Source: Microlunatus sp. Gsoil 973
Lineage (GTDB): Bacteria > Actinomycetota > Actinomycetes > Propionibacteriales > Propionibacteriaceae
Assembly: GCF_009707365.1 (NCBI RefSeq)
Contig: NZ_CP046122.1
Location: 4,216,001 to 4,280,000 of the forward strand
Length of the DNA: 64,000 bases
Reading direction: 5' to 3'
Shown: piece by piece, positions 17,986 through 26,165 of the stretch
Layout of the letters: the number at the start of each line of letters is the position of its first letter
Numbering within the stretch: position 1 is the stretch's first letter
Position numbers and translations under genes: made by a program
The notes under the pieces: generated by a model
The model's input: only the letters and a program-made list of their open reading frames with translations
Databases searched by the model: none
Told to the model about the DNA's origin: nothing

Positions 17986-18618
17986 TCACGACTCCGGTTT
18001 GACGGCGACCACGCGCTCGATCACGCCGGCCAGAAAGCGTTCATGGTGGTGGATGCGGACACCCGCGGCGTGCAGGTGCTTGATCGGCCGGCGACTGAAG
18101 TGTTCACCGGCGCTCGGCACGCTCCAGAGTTCGACCGCCCGCTGCACGGTCCGCAACCAGAGCGCGGAGGAGGCAACATGGTCGGCCAGCACCAGTCGGC
18201 CGCCCGGTCGGACGACGCGGATCATCTCCGTGACCGCTGTCCGGTCGTCCGGGATGGAACACAGCGCGAGGGTGCAGATCACGGTGTCGAAGGTGCCGTC
18301 GGCGAAGTCCAGGTCCTCTGCGGTGCCCTCCAGCAGGTGAGCGGACAGGCCGAGATCCGCAGCGCGTTTCCGGGCGACGGCCAGCATGCGCGGGCTGACG
18401 TCGACGGCGGTCAGGTCGGTGCCCGGCCGGTAGTGGGGCAGGTTGAGCCCGGTGCCGACAGCCACCTCGAGGGTTCGTCCGGTCGCCAGGCCGGTCGCCC
18501 ACTGCCGGGTGTCGCGGAGGATGCGCTTCTCGGCGAAGCGCATGCCCCGGTCGTAGGTCTCGGCGTGCCTGTCCCAGTACTGTCGCTGCTGATCACTGCC
18601 GCCGGACAGCGGTGTCAT
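17986..18618 (-). CDS. Class I SAM-dependent methyltransferase
   Basis: The 210-residue protein has the Rossmann SAM-binding motif LEVAVGTGLNLPHY (motif I), VDVSPRML at the end of the second strand, and DGTFDTVICTLALCSIPD (motif II/III). The pattern is that of UbiE/COQ5-like small methyltransferases. The acceptor is not predictable: proteins of this type methylate quinones, lipids or small molecules. It stands between the YCII gene and the GNAT gene on the same strand with gaps of 58 and 23 bp, so it may be in a loose operon. Confidence 0.85.
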   Translation of the reverse strand: MTPLSGGSDQQRQYWDRHAETYDRGMRFAEKRILRDTRQWATGLATGRTLEVAVGTGLNLPHYRPGTDLTAVDVSPRMLAVARKRAADLGLSAHLLEGTAEDLDFADGTFDTVICTLALCSIPDDRTAVTEMIRVVRPGGRLVLADHVASSALWLRTVQRAVELWSVPSAGEHFSRRPIKHLHAAGVRIHHHERFLAGVIERVVAVKPES

Positions 18619-18641
18619 GCTTCAGAATCTACCCGGCCGGA

Positions 18642-19415
18642 TCACGGGCCGATCGTGTCCGGAGTTCGGCCCAGCACCCGCAGCCGGGCCTGCAACGGCC
18701 CGTTGCCCTCGGTCGCCGGCCGGAACTTCCACAACTGACCGATGAGCGGGAGCCCGAGCCGAGCCGCGACCCGCTGGGAGTGCAGATTGTCGGCGTCGGT
18801 GCTGTAGAAGACGAACCCACCACGGGGGCGGCAGGCGTCTGCCCAGGCTGCGGTCGCCGCCGCCGCCAATCCCAGACCTCGAGCGTCCTCGACGGTCCAG
18901 GTGCCGGCCTCCACGCCTTCGGGGGCCAGCCGGGCACAGTGGCAGATCGACAACACCCGGTCCTCGTCGATGATCATCGCCCAGGGCCCATACGCTCCCG
19001 CGAGCAGGTCGCGCCACTCGTCGTCCTCCCAGGTGATGGGAACCCTGAGCCGTCCCACCGTCGGGTCGGGTTGATCGGACCGGATGAGCCGGCCCACCGC
19101 CGGCGTCGGTTGCGGCCGGGGGTGCCGCGCGTCGTAGCCGGGGCCCACGGTCGCTTCGATCGGGCCGAGCGTCTCCTCCAACAGTGCGGCGACGGCCGTG
19201 GCAGCGGCCGGAAGGCCCTGCTCCGCCACGATCAGCCCGACTCGTTCGGCCAGCACCGGGTCAAGGTCGTCGCGGACCTCGATGATCAGCGCGTCATCCG
19301 CCTGTCCGATGACCACCGACGGTGGTGCCTCCGGCGCCCGCCGGGTCGGTCCCCAGATGACCCCGATCTCCGTCCGCAACATGTCGACCGCTGACCGGTC
19401 GGCGTCGTTGATCAT
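18642..19415 (-). CDS. GNAT family N-acetyltransferase
   Basis: The protein has 257 residues. The C-terminal half has the GNAT core: a beta hairpin ending in GVEAGTWTVEDARGLGLAAAATAAWA, where the R/QxxGxG/A acetyl-CoA loop is represented by RGLGLA, followed by FYSTDADNLHSQRVAARLGL. The N-terminal half is less conserved and may hold the acceptor site. The ATG overlaps the stop of the upstream response regulator (ATGA), so it is probably the third gene of a sensor-regulator-acetyltransferase operon. The substrate is unknown. Confidence 0.82.
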   Translation of the reverse strand: MINDADRSAVDMLRTEIGVIWGPTRRAPEAPPSVVIGQADDALIIEVRDDLDPVLAERVGLIVAEQGLPAAATAVAALLEETLGPIEATVGPGYDARHPRPQPTPAVGRLIRSDQPDPTVGRLRVPITWEDDEWRDLLAGAYGPWAMIIDEDRVLSICHCARLAPEGVEAGTWTVEDARGLGLAAAATAAWADACRPRGGFVFYSTDADNLHSQRVAARLGLPLIGQLWKFRPATEGNGPLQARLRVLGRTPDTIGP

Positions 19416-20068
19416 GAGACCAACCCCGCCTGATAGGCGATCACGACCAGCTGGGCCCGGTCCCGGGCCTGGAGTTTGATCATGGTGCGGCTGACGTGGG
19501 TGCGGGCGGTCGCCGGGCTGACCACCAGCCGCTCGGCGATCTCGTCGTTGCTCAGCCCTTCACCGACCAATCCCAACACCTCTCGCTCCCGGTCGGTCAG
19601 TTCGCCGAGCAGCGGGTGCGGCCTGTGCGTCGCCGGTCGACTGCCGGTGAACGAGGAGATCACCCGCCTGGTCACCGAAGGGCTGAGCAGCGATTCACCA
19701 CTGGCCGCAACCCGGATCGCCCGGACGAAGTCAGCCGGATCGCTGTCCTTGATCAGAAACCCACTGGCTCCCGAGGACAGGGCCTCGAAGACGTACTCGT
19801 CGAGCTCGAAGGTGGTCAGCATCACCACCTTGGTCTCACCGAGCCGCGGATCGTTCTTGATCTTGCTCAATGCCTGCAGCCCGTCGGACAACGGCATCCG
19901 GACGTCCATCAGGACGACATCAGGATGCAGCCGCGACACCAGATCGACGATCTCGTGGCCGTTGCCGGCCTCGCCGACGAGTTCAAGATCATCTTCGGCT
20001 TCGACGAGCACCCGCAGGCCCATCCGGACCAGTGGTTGATCATCGGCAAGAGCCACGGTGATCGTCAT
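19412..20068 (-). CDS. NarL/LuxR-family response regulator
   Basis: This 218-residue regulator has an N-terminal receiver domain with the acidic pair ADDQ near residue 9, the phospho-acceptor aspartate in VVLMDVRMP (about residue 55) and the conserved lysine in GFLIKD. The C-terminal LuxR-type helix-turn-helix reads LTDREREVLGLVGEGLSNDEIAERL and ATARTHVSRTMIKL. It overlaps the histidine kinase upstream and the GNAT gene downstream by four bases each. Its targets are not visible. Confidence 0.93.
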   Translation of the reverse strand: MTITVALADDQPLVRMGLRVLVEAEDDLELVGEAGNGHEIVDLVSRLHPDVVLMDVRMPLSDGLQALSKIKNDPRLGETKVVMLTTFELDEYVFEALSSGASGFLIKDSDPADFVRAIRVAASGESLLSPSVTRRVISSFTGSRPATHRPHPLLGELTDREREVLGLVGEGLSNDEIAERLVVSPATARTHVSRTMIKLQARDRAQLVVIAYQAGLVS

Positions 20069-21363
20069 CCCTGCGCCTCCGTCCGGATCGGGAATTCGGC
20101 GTGCACGGCGAAACCTCCGTCGGCGCGCGGACCGGCGGTCACCTCGCCGCCGACCGCTCGTGCCCGTTCCCTCATCCCGATCAAACCGCTTCCCTTCGGT
20201 TGCTGGTTGTCCGGTGCTGTACCGTCCCGATTACTGTCGCGACCACTGCGCGGGACGCTGGGGCCGTTGTCGATCACGTCGACGACCAGCAGTTCGGCAG
20301 TCCTGGTGATCACCACCTCGGCATCGGCACCGTCGGCGTGTCGGGCGACATTGGTCAGTGCCTCCTGAAGCACCCGGTAGGCGGCGGTGTCCACCGGACC
20401 GGGAAGATCGTCCAGCCGGCCGTCGGTCCGGACCGCCACGGAACGTCCTGCGCTGTGGAACGAGTCGACGAGCTCGGGCAGCCGGGCCAGCCCGGACACC
20501 GGTGCCCTGCCATCAGTCGTCTCACCGCGGAAGACTGCCAGGGTGGCGCGCAGTTCGTCCAGTGCATTCTTGCTGGTGGATCGGATCGCCTGCAGCGAGT
20601 CCTCGATCCGGTGGTCCGAACCGGTCCCGGCCTTCTGCCGGTCCTTGTCCAGCAGGTAGAGGGCGACTCCGGCCTGCATGTTGATCACCGAGAGGCTGTG
20701 GCCGATCAGGTCGTGCACGTCACGAGCGATCCGCAGTCGTTCCTGATAGGCCGCCCGGCGCAGGTCGAGATCATGCGCGCGCCGGCTCTCCTCGGTGCGG
20801 ATCCTGCGAATGGTGGCGATCAGGGCCGGCACCATGATCAACGGCGGTCCGAGGACGAGCGCGGTGTACAGATTCGGATTGGCGAAGCCGAGGTAGGGAT
20901 CACCGACGAAACCGCCCCAGATCAGCGGCAACAGCAGAGCCGCCCACGGTGCCCATCGGCGGACCGGCAGCCGCGTGGCCAGGGCGAGCAGCCCGAGAGC
21001 CGGCGCGAACAGCACCGGGCCGAACGGCAGTCCGACAGACAGATAGCCGGTTGCACCCACGACCGTCATTGCGTAACCGGTCAGCGGGCGGATCCGGCGT
21101 ACCGCGATGCCGATCCCGATGATCAACACCAACAGCACCGCGGACCAGGTGTAGGGCTCACCGAGCACCGGTGTCTCCGGGAAGTGCATGGGGCGCCGCC
21201 CGAAGCCGGGCTGCATCCACGGCGGCTGCATCCACGGCGGCTGCATGGTCGGAGTGCCTTCGCGGATCACGGAGCCGGCGACTCGGGCGACGCCGAGCGA
21301 CACAACGGCGACGATGAAGCCGAGTGGCGCATCAAGGAGATAAGGGCGTGATCGTGTGGTCAT
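20065..21363 (-). CDS. Sensor histidine kinase (NarL-partner, HisKA_3 type)
   Basis: The kinase has about 432 residues from ATG 21363, which follows a GAGGAG ribosome site. After a first hydrophobic segment there is a low-complexity PPWMQPPWMQ stretch (two exact 15-bp repeats in DNA), then further membrane segments up to about residue 190. The phospho-acceptor histidine is in RIARDVHDLIGHSLSVIN, and the C-terminal ATPase domain has EALTNVARHA and VIDNGPSV, with GSGLIGMRERARAVGGE. It is the partner of the overlapping regulator. The input signal is not predictable. Confidence 0.92.
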   Translation of the reverse strand: MTTRSRPYLLDAPLGFIVAVVSLGVARVAGSVIREGTPTMQPPWMQPPWMQPGFGRRPMHFPETPVLGEPYTWSAVLLVLIIGIGIAVRRIRPLTGYAMTVVGATGYLSVGLPFGPVLFAPALGLLALATRLPVRRWAPWAALLLPLIWGGFVGDPYLGFANPNLYTALVLGPPLIMVPALIATIRRIRTEESRRAHDLDLRRAAYQERLRIARDVHDLIGHSLSVINMQAGVALYLLDKDRQKAGTGSDHRIEDSLQAIRSTSKNALDELRATLAVFRGETTDGRAPVSGLARLPELVDSFHSAGRSVAVRTDGRLDDLPGPVDTAAYRVLQEALTNVARHADGADAEVVITRTAELLVVDVIDNGPSVPRSGRDSNRDGTAPDNQQPKGSGLIGMRERARAVGGEVTAGPRADGGFAVHAEFPIRTEAQG

Positions 21364-21528
21364 CGCCGGCTCCTCCCCGTCGCAGATCATCGGTTCCGGA
21401 CAGAGCCTAGTGATCGACCGCGATCGGGACGTCGGGCGAATCGCGTACCCGTCCTACGTCGGGGAGCGTACGGAAAGTGTCGCTCGACAGCCGATGTGCG
21501 CCGACGGTCCGAAGCGGATGGTTGAGCC

Positions 21529-21891
21529 ATGAATCCATACGGATGGGGTCCACCAGGCGGCCCCGGCTTCCATCACGGGATACCCGTGTTCGCACCCTTT
21601 CTAGGAGTTCTCATGTGTCTGCTCATTCCGCTGCTGCTGGCAGCAGTCGTCTTCTTCCTGGTCCGCCGCGGCAAGATCGGTCCTCCGCCGTGGGTCCGCG
21701 CCGGAGGCCCGGGTGCCTGGTCGGGTGGTCCGTTCGGCCAGACCAGCCCGGAGTACGAGGCCCGCAAGACGTTGGCGAATCGCTTCGCCAACGGTGACAT
21801 CTCGCCCGAGGAGTTCCTGGAACGGGCGGCAGCCCTGAACTGGACCCCCGGTGTCGATCACCGTCCGAACGGCGACGCCAACAAGTCCTGA
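21529..21891 (+). CDS. Small SHOCT-domain membrane protein
   Basis: The 120-residue protein begins with a Gly/Pro/Trp-rich stretch, then one strongly hydrophobic helix (about residues 22-46: FLGVLMCLLIPLLLAAVVFFLV). Its C-terminus is a SHOCT-like helix, ARKTLANRFANGDISPEEFLERAAAL. Such proteins are frequent next to envelope-stress or two-component genes, and this one diverges from the histidine kinase. Its function is unknown. A clear terminator hairpin follows. Confidence 0.8.
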   Translation: MNPYGWGPPGGPGFHHGIPVFAPFLGVLMCLLIPLLLAAVVFFLVRRGKIGPPPWVRAGGPGAWSGGPFGQTSPEYEARKTLANRFANGDISPEEFLERAAALNWTPGVDHRPNGDANKS

Positions 21892-21902
21892 ACACCCGGA
21901 TC

Positions 21903-21938
21903 CGCCGGACCCGCCGATGATCGTCGGTGGGCCCGGCG
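21903..21938 (+). terminator. Terminator-like hairpin after the SHOCT gene
   Basis: A 15-position stem (21903-21917 with 21924-21938) has 13 Watson-Crick pairs, one G-T wobble and one mismatch, around a 6-base loop (TGATCG), starting 12 bases after the stop codon. No T-tract follows. Confidence 0.65.
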
Positions 21939-22009
21939 TTCCTGTCGGTCCGGCCTGTGCCCCTTGACGAATGGCCCGGTGGTCGGGACGCTTGGGCTGA
22001 GGAGGGGCC

Positions 22010-23098
22010 ATGACCGAATCTGTCGTACTGGTGGGTACCCGTAAAGGTCTGTGGATCGGACGGTCCGACGAGGAGCGCAGACAGTGGACGTTCGATCCGC
22101 CGCAATTCCTGATGCAGTCGGTCTACGGCGTCGGCATCGACGCCCGCACCCCCGGGCCGCGGCTGTTCGCCGGCGGGACCAGCGAGCACTGGGGGCCGGG
22201 CGTCTACTACTCCGATGATCTCGGTCGGACCTGGACCGAGACCCAGGGCGCTGCGGTGCATTTCGACCCGGACATCGGTTCCAGCGTCGAACGGGTCTGG
22301 CAGATCCAACCGGCGCCGGAGGATCAGCCGGACGTGATCTATGCCGGCACCCAGCCGTCAGCCCTGTTCAAGTCCACCGATCGCGGGGAATCGTTCGAAT
22401 TGGTCAAACCGCTCTGGGACCACCCGCACCGGCCGGAGTGGGGCGCCGGGTTCGGTGGGCAGGCGATCCATACGATCATTCCCCACCCGTCCGACGCTGG
22501 TCAGCTCACCGTCGCGATGTCCACCGGCGGGGTCTATCGCACCGCGGATGCCGGGCAGTCCTGGTCGCCGGCGAATGTCGGCATCAAGGCGTACTTCCTG
22601 CCCGATCCGTGGCCGGAATTCGGTCAGTGCGTGCACAAGGTCGCGATGCATCCGGCCAATCCGCGCCGGATGTACGCCCAGAACCACCACGGCGTCTATC
22701 GGTCCGACGACGCCGGTGATCAGTGGGTGTCGATCGCTGATGGGCTGCCCAGCGACTTCGGCTTCCCGATCGTCGTGCATCCCCAGGACCCTGACACTGT
22801 GTTCGTCTTCCCGTTGATCGCCGACGGTGCACGGATCCCGCCCGACGGGGCCGCCACCGTCTGGCGCTCGACGGACGCCGGACGGACCTGGACCGGTTTG
22901 AGTGACGGCCTGCCGACGGGCTTCTACGCCGCCGTCATGCGGGACGCGTTCAGTGCTGACAACGGCCGCCGGTCCGGGCTCTATCTCGGCGCCCGCGACG
23001 GCACGGTGTACGCCAGCACCGACGACGGCGACCACTGGGAGCAGATCGCGGCGCACCTGCCCGATATCTACTCGATCCGAGCGATCGTCGTCTCCTGA
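22010..23098 (+). CDS. BNR/WD40-YVTN-like beta-propeller protein
   Basis: The protein has 362 residues and no signal peptide or membrane segment. It is made of repeated BNR/Asp-box units: SDDLGRTWTE, STDRGESFEL, TADAGQSWSP, SDDAGDQWVS, STDAGRTWTG and STDDGDHWEQ, each preceded by a strand such as LFAGGT or VIYAGT. This is the fold of sialidase-like and Vps10-like propellers, but the catalytic arginine triad and Tyr/Glu pair of sialidases are not evident. An enzymatic sialidase role is therefore not supported. It is often annotated simply as an exo-alpha-sialidase-like repeat protein. The role is unknown. Confidence 0.82.
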   Translation: MTESVVLVGTRKGLWIGRSDEERRQWTFDPPQFLMQSVYGVGIDARTPGPRLFAGGTSEHWGPGVYYSDDLGRTWTETQGAAVHFDPDIGSSVERVWQIQPAPEDQPDVIYAGTQPSALFKSTDRGESFELVKPLWDHPHRPEWGAGFGGQAIHTIIPHPSDAGQLTVAMSTGGVYRTADAGQSWSPANVGIKAYFLPDPWPEFGQCVHKVAMHPANPRRMYAQNHHGVYRSDDAGDQWVSIADGLPSDFGFPIVVHPQDPDTVFVFPLIADGARIPPDGAATVWRSTDAGRTWTGLSDGLPTGFYAAVMRDAFSADNGRRSGLYLGARDGTVYASTDDGDHWEQIAAHLPDIYSIRAIVVS

Positions 23099-23163
23099 CC
23101 GAGATTCGACCCAGGGATTCCGAACCGGGCCGTCGAACGGCGTCGTCACGGGGACGATCGTCG

Positions 23164-23179
23164 GTTAGGCTTGCCTAAC
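23164..23179 (+). promoter_or_regulatory. DtxR/IdeR-type iron box
   Basis: GTTAGGCTTGCCTAAC is an inverted repeat, mismatched only at its central TT, and close to the actinobacterial iron-box pattern TTAGGnnnnnnCCTAA. It sits 40 bases before the siderophore-interacting protein start. Iron-dependent repression of that gene is the likely meaning. Confidence 0.75.
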
Positions 23180-23218
23180 TCACGCCAGCAGTGCATATGT
23201 CCGTCAGCAAGGAGCTGC

Positions 23219-24025
23219 ATGCCCGACCAGCCCGAACCCGGAGCCCCCGAACGACTTCGTCGACGCGGCGGTCCGCCCAAGACCGCAACACTGCTCCGCA
23301 AAGAGTGGCTGAACGACTCGATGGTGCGGTTGTTCTTCGGCGGAGCCGATGTCGACCAGCTTTCCGAACTCGAGTACACCGACCACTACCTCAAGATCCT
23401 CTTCCCGGGCCCGGTGACCCGCACCTACACGATCCGGTCGCTGGACCGGAAAACCGGTGAACTGGCGATCGACTTCGTGGTGCACGGCGATGAGGGGCTG
23501 GCGGGGCCGTGGGCTGCCACCGTCGATCCGGGGGCGGTGATCGAATTCCGCGGGCCGGGCGGAGGGTATGCACCCCAGGAGCAGTACGACGCCCACCTGT
23601 TGGCCGGCGACGAGGCCGCGATCCCGGCGATCGCGGCTGCCATCGAGCGACTGCCTGTGCAGGCGAGCGCGGTAGCCGTTCTCGAGGTCGCTGATGCCGA
23701 TCACCGGCTGGCGGTGCCGTCGGACCGGGCCGAGATCGTCTGGGTCCATCGGGACGGCCGCCCGTACGGCGAACGGCTGGCCGAAGTCGTCCGGGAGCGT
23801 GGCCTTCCTGAGGGCCGGGTGCAGGTCTTCGTGCACGGCAACGCCGGGATGGTCAAGGATCTGCGTCGCTACTTCTTCCTCGAATGCGGCCTCGACCGCC
23901 GCGACGCGTCGATCTCGGGATATTGGCGGACCGGACAGAACGAGGACGCGTGGCAGGCCGGCAAGCACGAGTTCGTTGCGCAGATGGAGGCCGAGGAGGC
24001 TGCCGTCGGTTCGGGAGCCCACTAG
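23219..24025 (+). CDS. Siderophore-interacting protein (FAD-dependent ferric-siderophore reductase)
   Basis: The 268-residue protein belongs to the SIP/ViuB family of cytoplasmic flavoproteins that reduce and release iron from imported ferric siderophores. The FAD site is recognisable in GPVTRTYTIRSLD (RxYTxR) and IDFVVHGDEGLAGPWA. The C-terminal NAD(P)H domain has LLAGDEAAIPAIAAAIERLP and a terminal SGYWRTGQNEDAW, both family hallmarks. ATG 23219 follows AAGGAG. An iron box lies 40 bp upstream, so iron repression is expected. No siderophore transporter or synthesis gene is adjacent. Confidence 0.93.
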   Translation: MPDQPEPGAPERLRRRGGPPKTATLLRKEWLNDSMVRLFFGGADVDQLSELEYTDHYLKILFPGPVTRTYTIRSLDRKTGELAIDFVVHGDEGLAGPWAATVDPGAVIEFRGPGGGYAPQEQYDAHLLAGDEAAIPAIAAAIERLPVQASAVAVLEVADADHRLAVPSDRAEIVWVHRDGRPYGERLAEVVRERGLPEGRVQVFVHGNAGMVKDLRRYFFLECGLDRRDASISGYWRTGQNEDAWQAGKHEFVAQMEAEEAAVGSGAH

Positions 24026-24036
24026 AGTCCTCTGTC

Positions 24037-24831
24037 GTGCACCTGCTCGACTTCGGGGCGGAGACCGACCGCGGAACGACCCGCGCCATCAACGAGGACA
24101 GCATCCTGGCCTCGCCGCCGGTGTTCGTCGTTGCCGACGGCGTCGGCGGCAGCGAAGGCGGTGAGGTGGCCAGCGCGCTGGTGGTTGAGGAGTTCGGCAG
24201 ACTCGCCACGCTCCCGGTGATCGATGCCGACGCGGTGCGGGCGACGTTGACCTCCGCCCACCGGCGGGTGCGCGAGTTGCATGCCCGCCAGTTGCATGGT
24301 GCCAGTAGTACGGCGGTCGGCGTCGTCGGCGTCATGTCCGGCGACGAACCGTACTGGGTGGTCTTCAACATCGGCGACAGCCGGGTGTACCGGCTGCCGA
24401 CCCGCAACGCCCCGGACGACCGGCCGGGCCTCACCCAGATCAGTGTTGACCATTCCCATGTCCAGGAACTCGTCGATGCCGGCGTGATCACCGCCGATGA
24501 GGCGGAGACCCATCCGGAACGCAATCTGGTCACTCGGGCGGTGGGCGCCGACGAGGTTGCCGAACCGGACTTCTGGATGATTCCGATGGTGCCCGGCGAC
24601 CGCTGGCTGATCTGTTCCGACGGGCTGCTGGCCGACCTTCCCTATGCGGCAGTACGGGACCGCGTCGAGCAGCGAACCCCAGCCGCAGAGACTGCGCGGG
24701 ACCTGATCGGGATGGCGCTGCAGGCCGGCGTGACCGACAACGTCTCGGTCATCGTCATCGACGTCATCGGCGACGGCCTGGCCTCGGCCGCCCAGGAAGC
24801 CACGGCCGTCCAACCGCACCTTGAGGCATAA
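24037..24831 (+). CDS. PP2C-family protein serine/threonine phosphatase
   Basis: The protein has 264 residues from GTG 24037. PP2C motifs are in order: NEDSILASPPVFVVADGVGG (metal-binding aspartate and glycines), FNIGDSRVYRL, WLICSDGLLADL and TDNVSVIVIDV. It lacks membrane segments, so it is a soluble phosphatase of the PstP/PppA type. The two FHA-domain genes directly downstream fit a phospho-threonine signalling unit: the phosphatase would reset the signal read by FHA domains. No Ser/Thr kinase is encoded in the window. Confidence 0.9.
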   Translation: MHLLDFGAETDRGTTRAINEDSILASPPVFVVADGVGGSEGGEVASALVVEEFGRLATLPVIDADAVRATLTSAHRRVRELHARQLHGASSTAVGVVGVMSGDEPYWVVFNIGDSRVYRLPTRNAPDDRPGLTQISVDHSHVQELVDAGVITADEAETHPERNLVTRAVGADEVAEPDFWMIPMVPGDRWLICSDGLLADLPYAAVRDRVEQRTPAAETARDLIGMALQAGVTDNVSVIVIDVIGDGLASAAQEATAVQPHLEA

Positions 24832-24905
24832 CAAGCCATGGACAACGTAGGGTTTCGACGACGTACGGACCGGTACTGCGTTCACACGCACGGGAGATTG
24901 GGACG

Positions 24906-26081
24906 ATGAGCGAGCCGAAGACTGATGCCGCGGTGACCGAACGGGCCCACTGGACCAGCCAGTGGCGCGCACGCTATCGCCGCGGCGACTGGCTGGTGCT
25001 GGCCGGACCGACCAGTCTGGTCGTGATGCAACCGGCGGCACCGCAATGGTCCGACCTGATCAACGCGGTCTGGGAGGAGGTGGTCTCCTCGGCCTCGATC
25101 GAGGAGCTCGGCGCCCGGCTGGCCGCCTTCAAACTGGACCGCATGCCGGATTTCGCGGCACTGTTCTGGGACCGCGGGCAGATGCGGTCCCTGGTACGCG
25201 GCGGGGTCAGCCTGGTCGATCCGGGCACCGGCCGGCCGATCGCCGACGGCGTGGGCGTAAGGACCTGGACCGAGATCGGCCTGGGTGGACTGCAACGGGT
25301 CGAGCTGCGGGCCGGTGAGCAGAGCGCGGTCGAAGAGCTGGAGCTGCCATTGGTGATTGGTGCAGCGAACGCCTCCCGGGTGCTGTTGGACTGTTCCGAA
25401 GAGGTGCAGATCCACTCCCCGCAGGGCACGTTGGTCGGCGATATCTCGTCACTGCGGTTGCTCGATGCTCCCGCGCCGTCGGCCGTGGTCGCCTCGGAGC
25501 CGACCCAACCGGTACCGTCGCCCCAGCCTGAACCGCAGCCTGAACCGGAGCCCGAACCGGAGCCGACGGTCGCCTTCGCGAACCCGACCCCGGTGCCGGA
25601 CCAGCACCAGGTGATGGAGACCGGCGAGACGCTGGTGGACCAGCCGCCGGTGCCGCCGGCGTCCTCGGAGGATGAAGGCGCGAAGACGATCTTCGCAAGC
25701 AACCTGCCGGGCCTACCCGTGTCGTCCCAGTCACCGCGATCGGTGCTCGGCGTCCTGCTGCCGTCCAGCGGCGGCCGGATCGAGGTCGATCGTCCGGTGG
25801 TCATCGGCCGGTCGCCGGCCGCCAACCGGGTCAGCGGAGACCAGCTGCCCCGGCTGCTGACGGTGCCGAGCCCGAGCCACGACATCAGCCGTACCCACGT
25901 CCAGGTGGCCCCGGAGAACGGCCGGATGGTCGTCACCGATCTGAACTCGACCAACGGCACCATCCTGGTCTTCCCGGACGGGCGGCGCACCGATCTTCGT
26001 CCGGGTGTCGGCGTGCCCGTCGAGGTCGGCAGCGTGATCGATCTCGGCGACGGCATTACCATCGCGGTCGACCGGGCCTGA
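24906..26081 (+). CDS. FHA domain-containing protein
   Basis: The 391-residue protein has an N-terminal domain (about residues 1-190) that I do not recognise, a proline/glutamate-rich linker with repeated PEPEP units, and a C-terminal FHA domain. The FHA signature is complete: VVIGRSPAANR, SHDISRTHVQVA and LNSTNGTIL contain the Gly-Arg, Ser-x-x-His and Asn-Gly positions used to bind phosphothreonine peptides. No membrane segment is seen. It lies 74 bp after the PP2C gene and shares the operon with the RDD-FHA gene. Confidence 0.87.
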   Translation: MSEPKTDAAVTERAHWTSQWRARYRRGDWLVLAGPTSLVVMQPAAPQWSDLINAVWEEVVSSASIEELGARLAAFKLDRMPDFAALFWDRGQMRSLVRGGVSLVDPGTGRPIADGVGVRTWTEIGLGGLQRVELRAGEQSAVEELELPLVIGAANASRVLLDCSEEVQIHSPQGTLVGDISSLRLLDAPAPSAVVASEPTQPVPSPQPEPQPEPEPEPEPTVAFANPTPVPDQHQVMETGETLVDQPPVPPASSEDEGAKTIFASNLPGLPVSSQSPRSVLGVLLPSSGGRIEVDRPVVIGRSPAANRVSGDQLPRLLTVPSPSHDISRTHVQVAPENGRMVVTDLNSTNGTILVFPDGRRTDLRPGVGVPVEVGSVIDLGDGITIAVDRA

Positions 26082-26165
26082 TCGCGGCGTGGCCCGAGCA
26101 GGTCGCGGCCTGGATGGCGCAGGCCGGTCGGAACGGGCCGAACCCAACGGGTTGGAAGGAAGAGG

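Noticed and set aside
22010-23098. Functional sialidase
   Set aside because: Asp-box repeats are present, but the arginine triad and nucleophile region of sialidases are not evident and there is no signal peptide.
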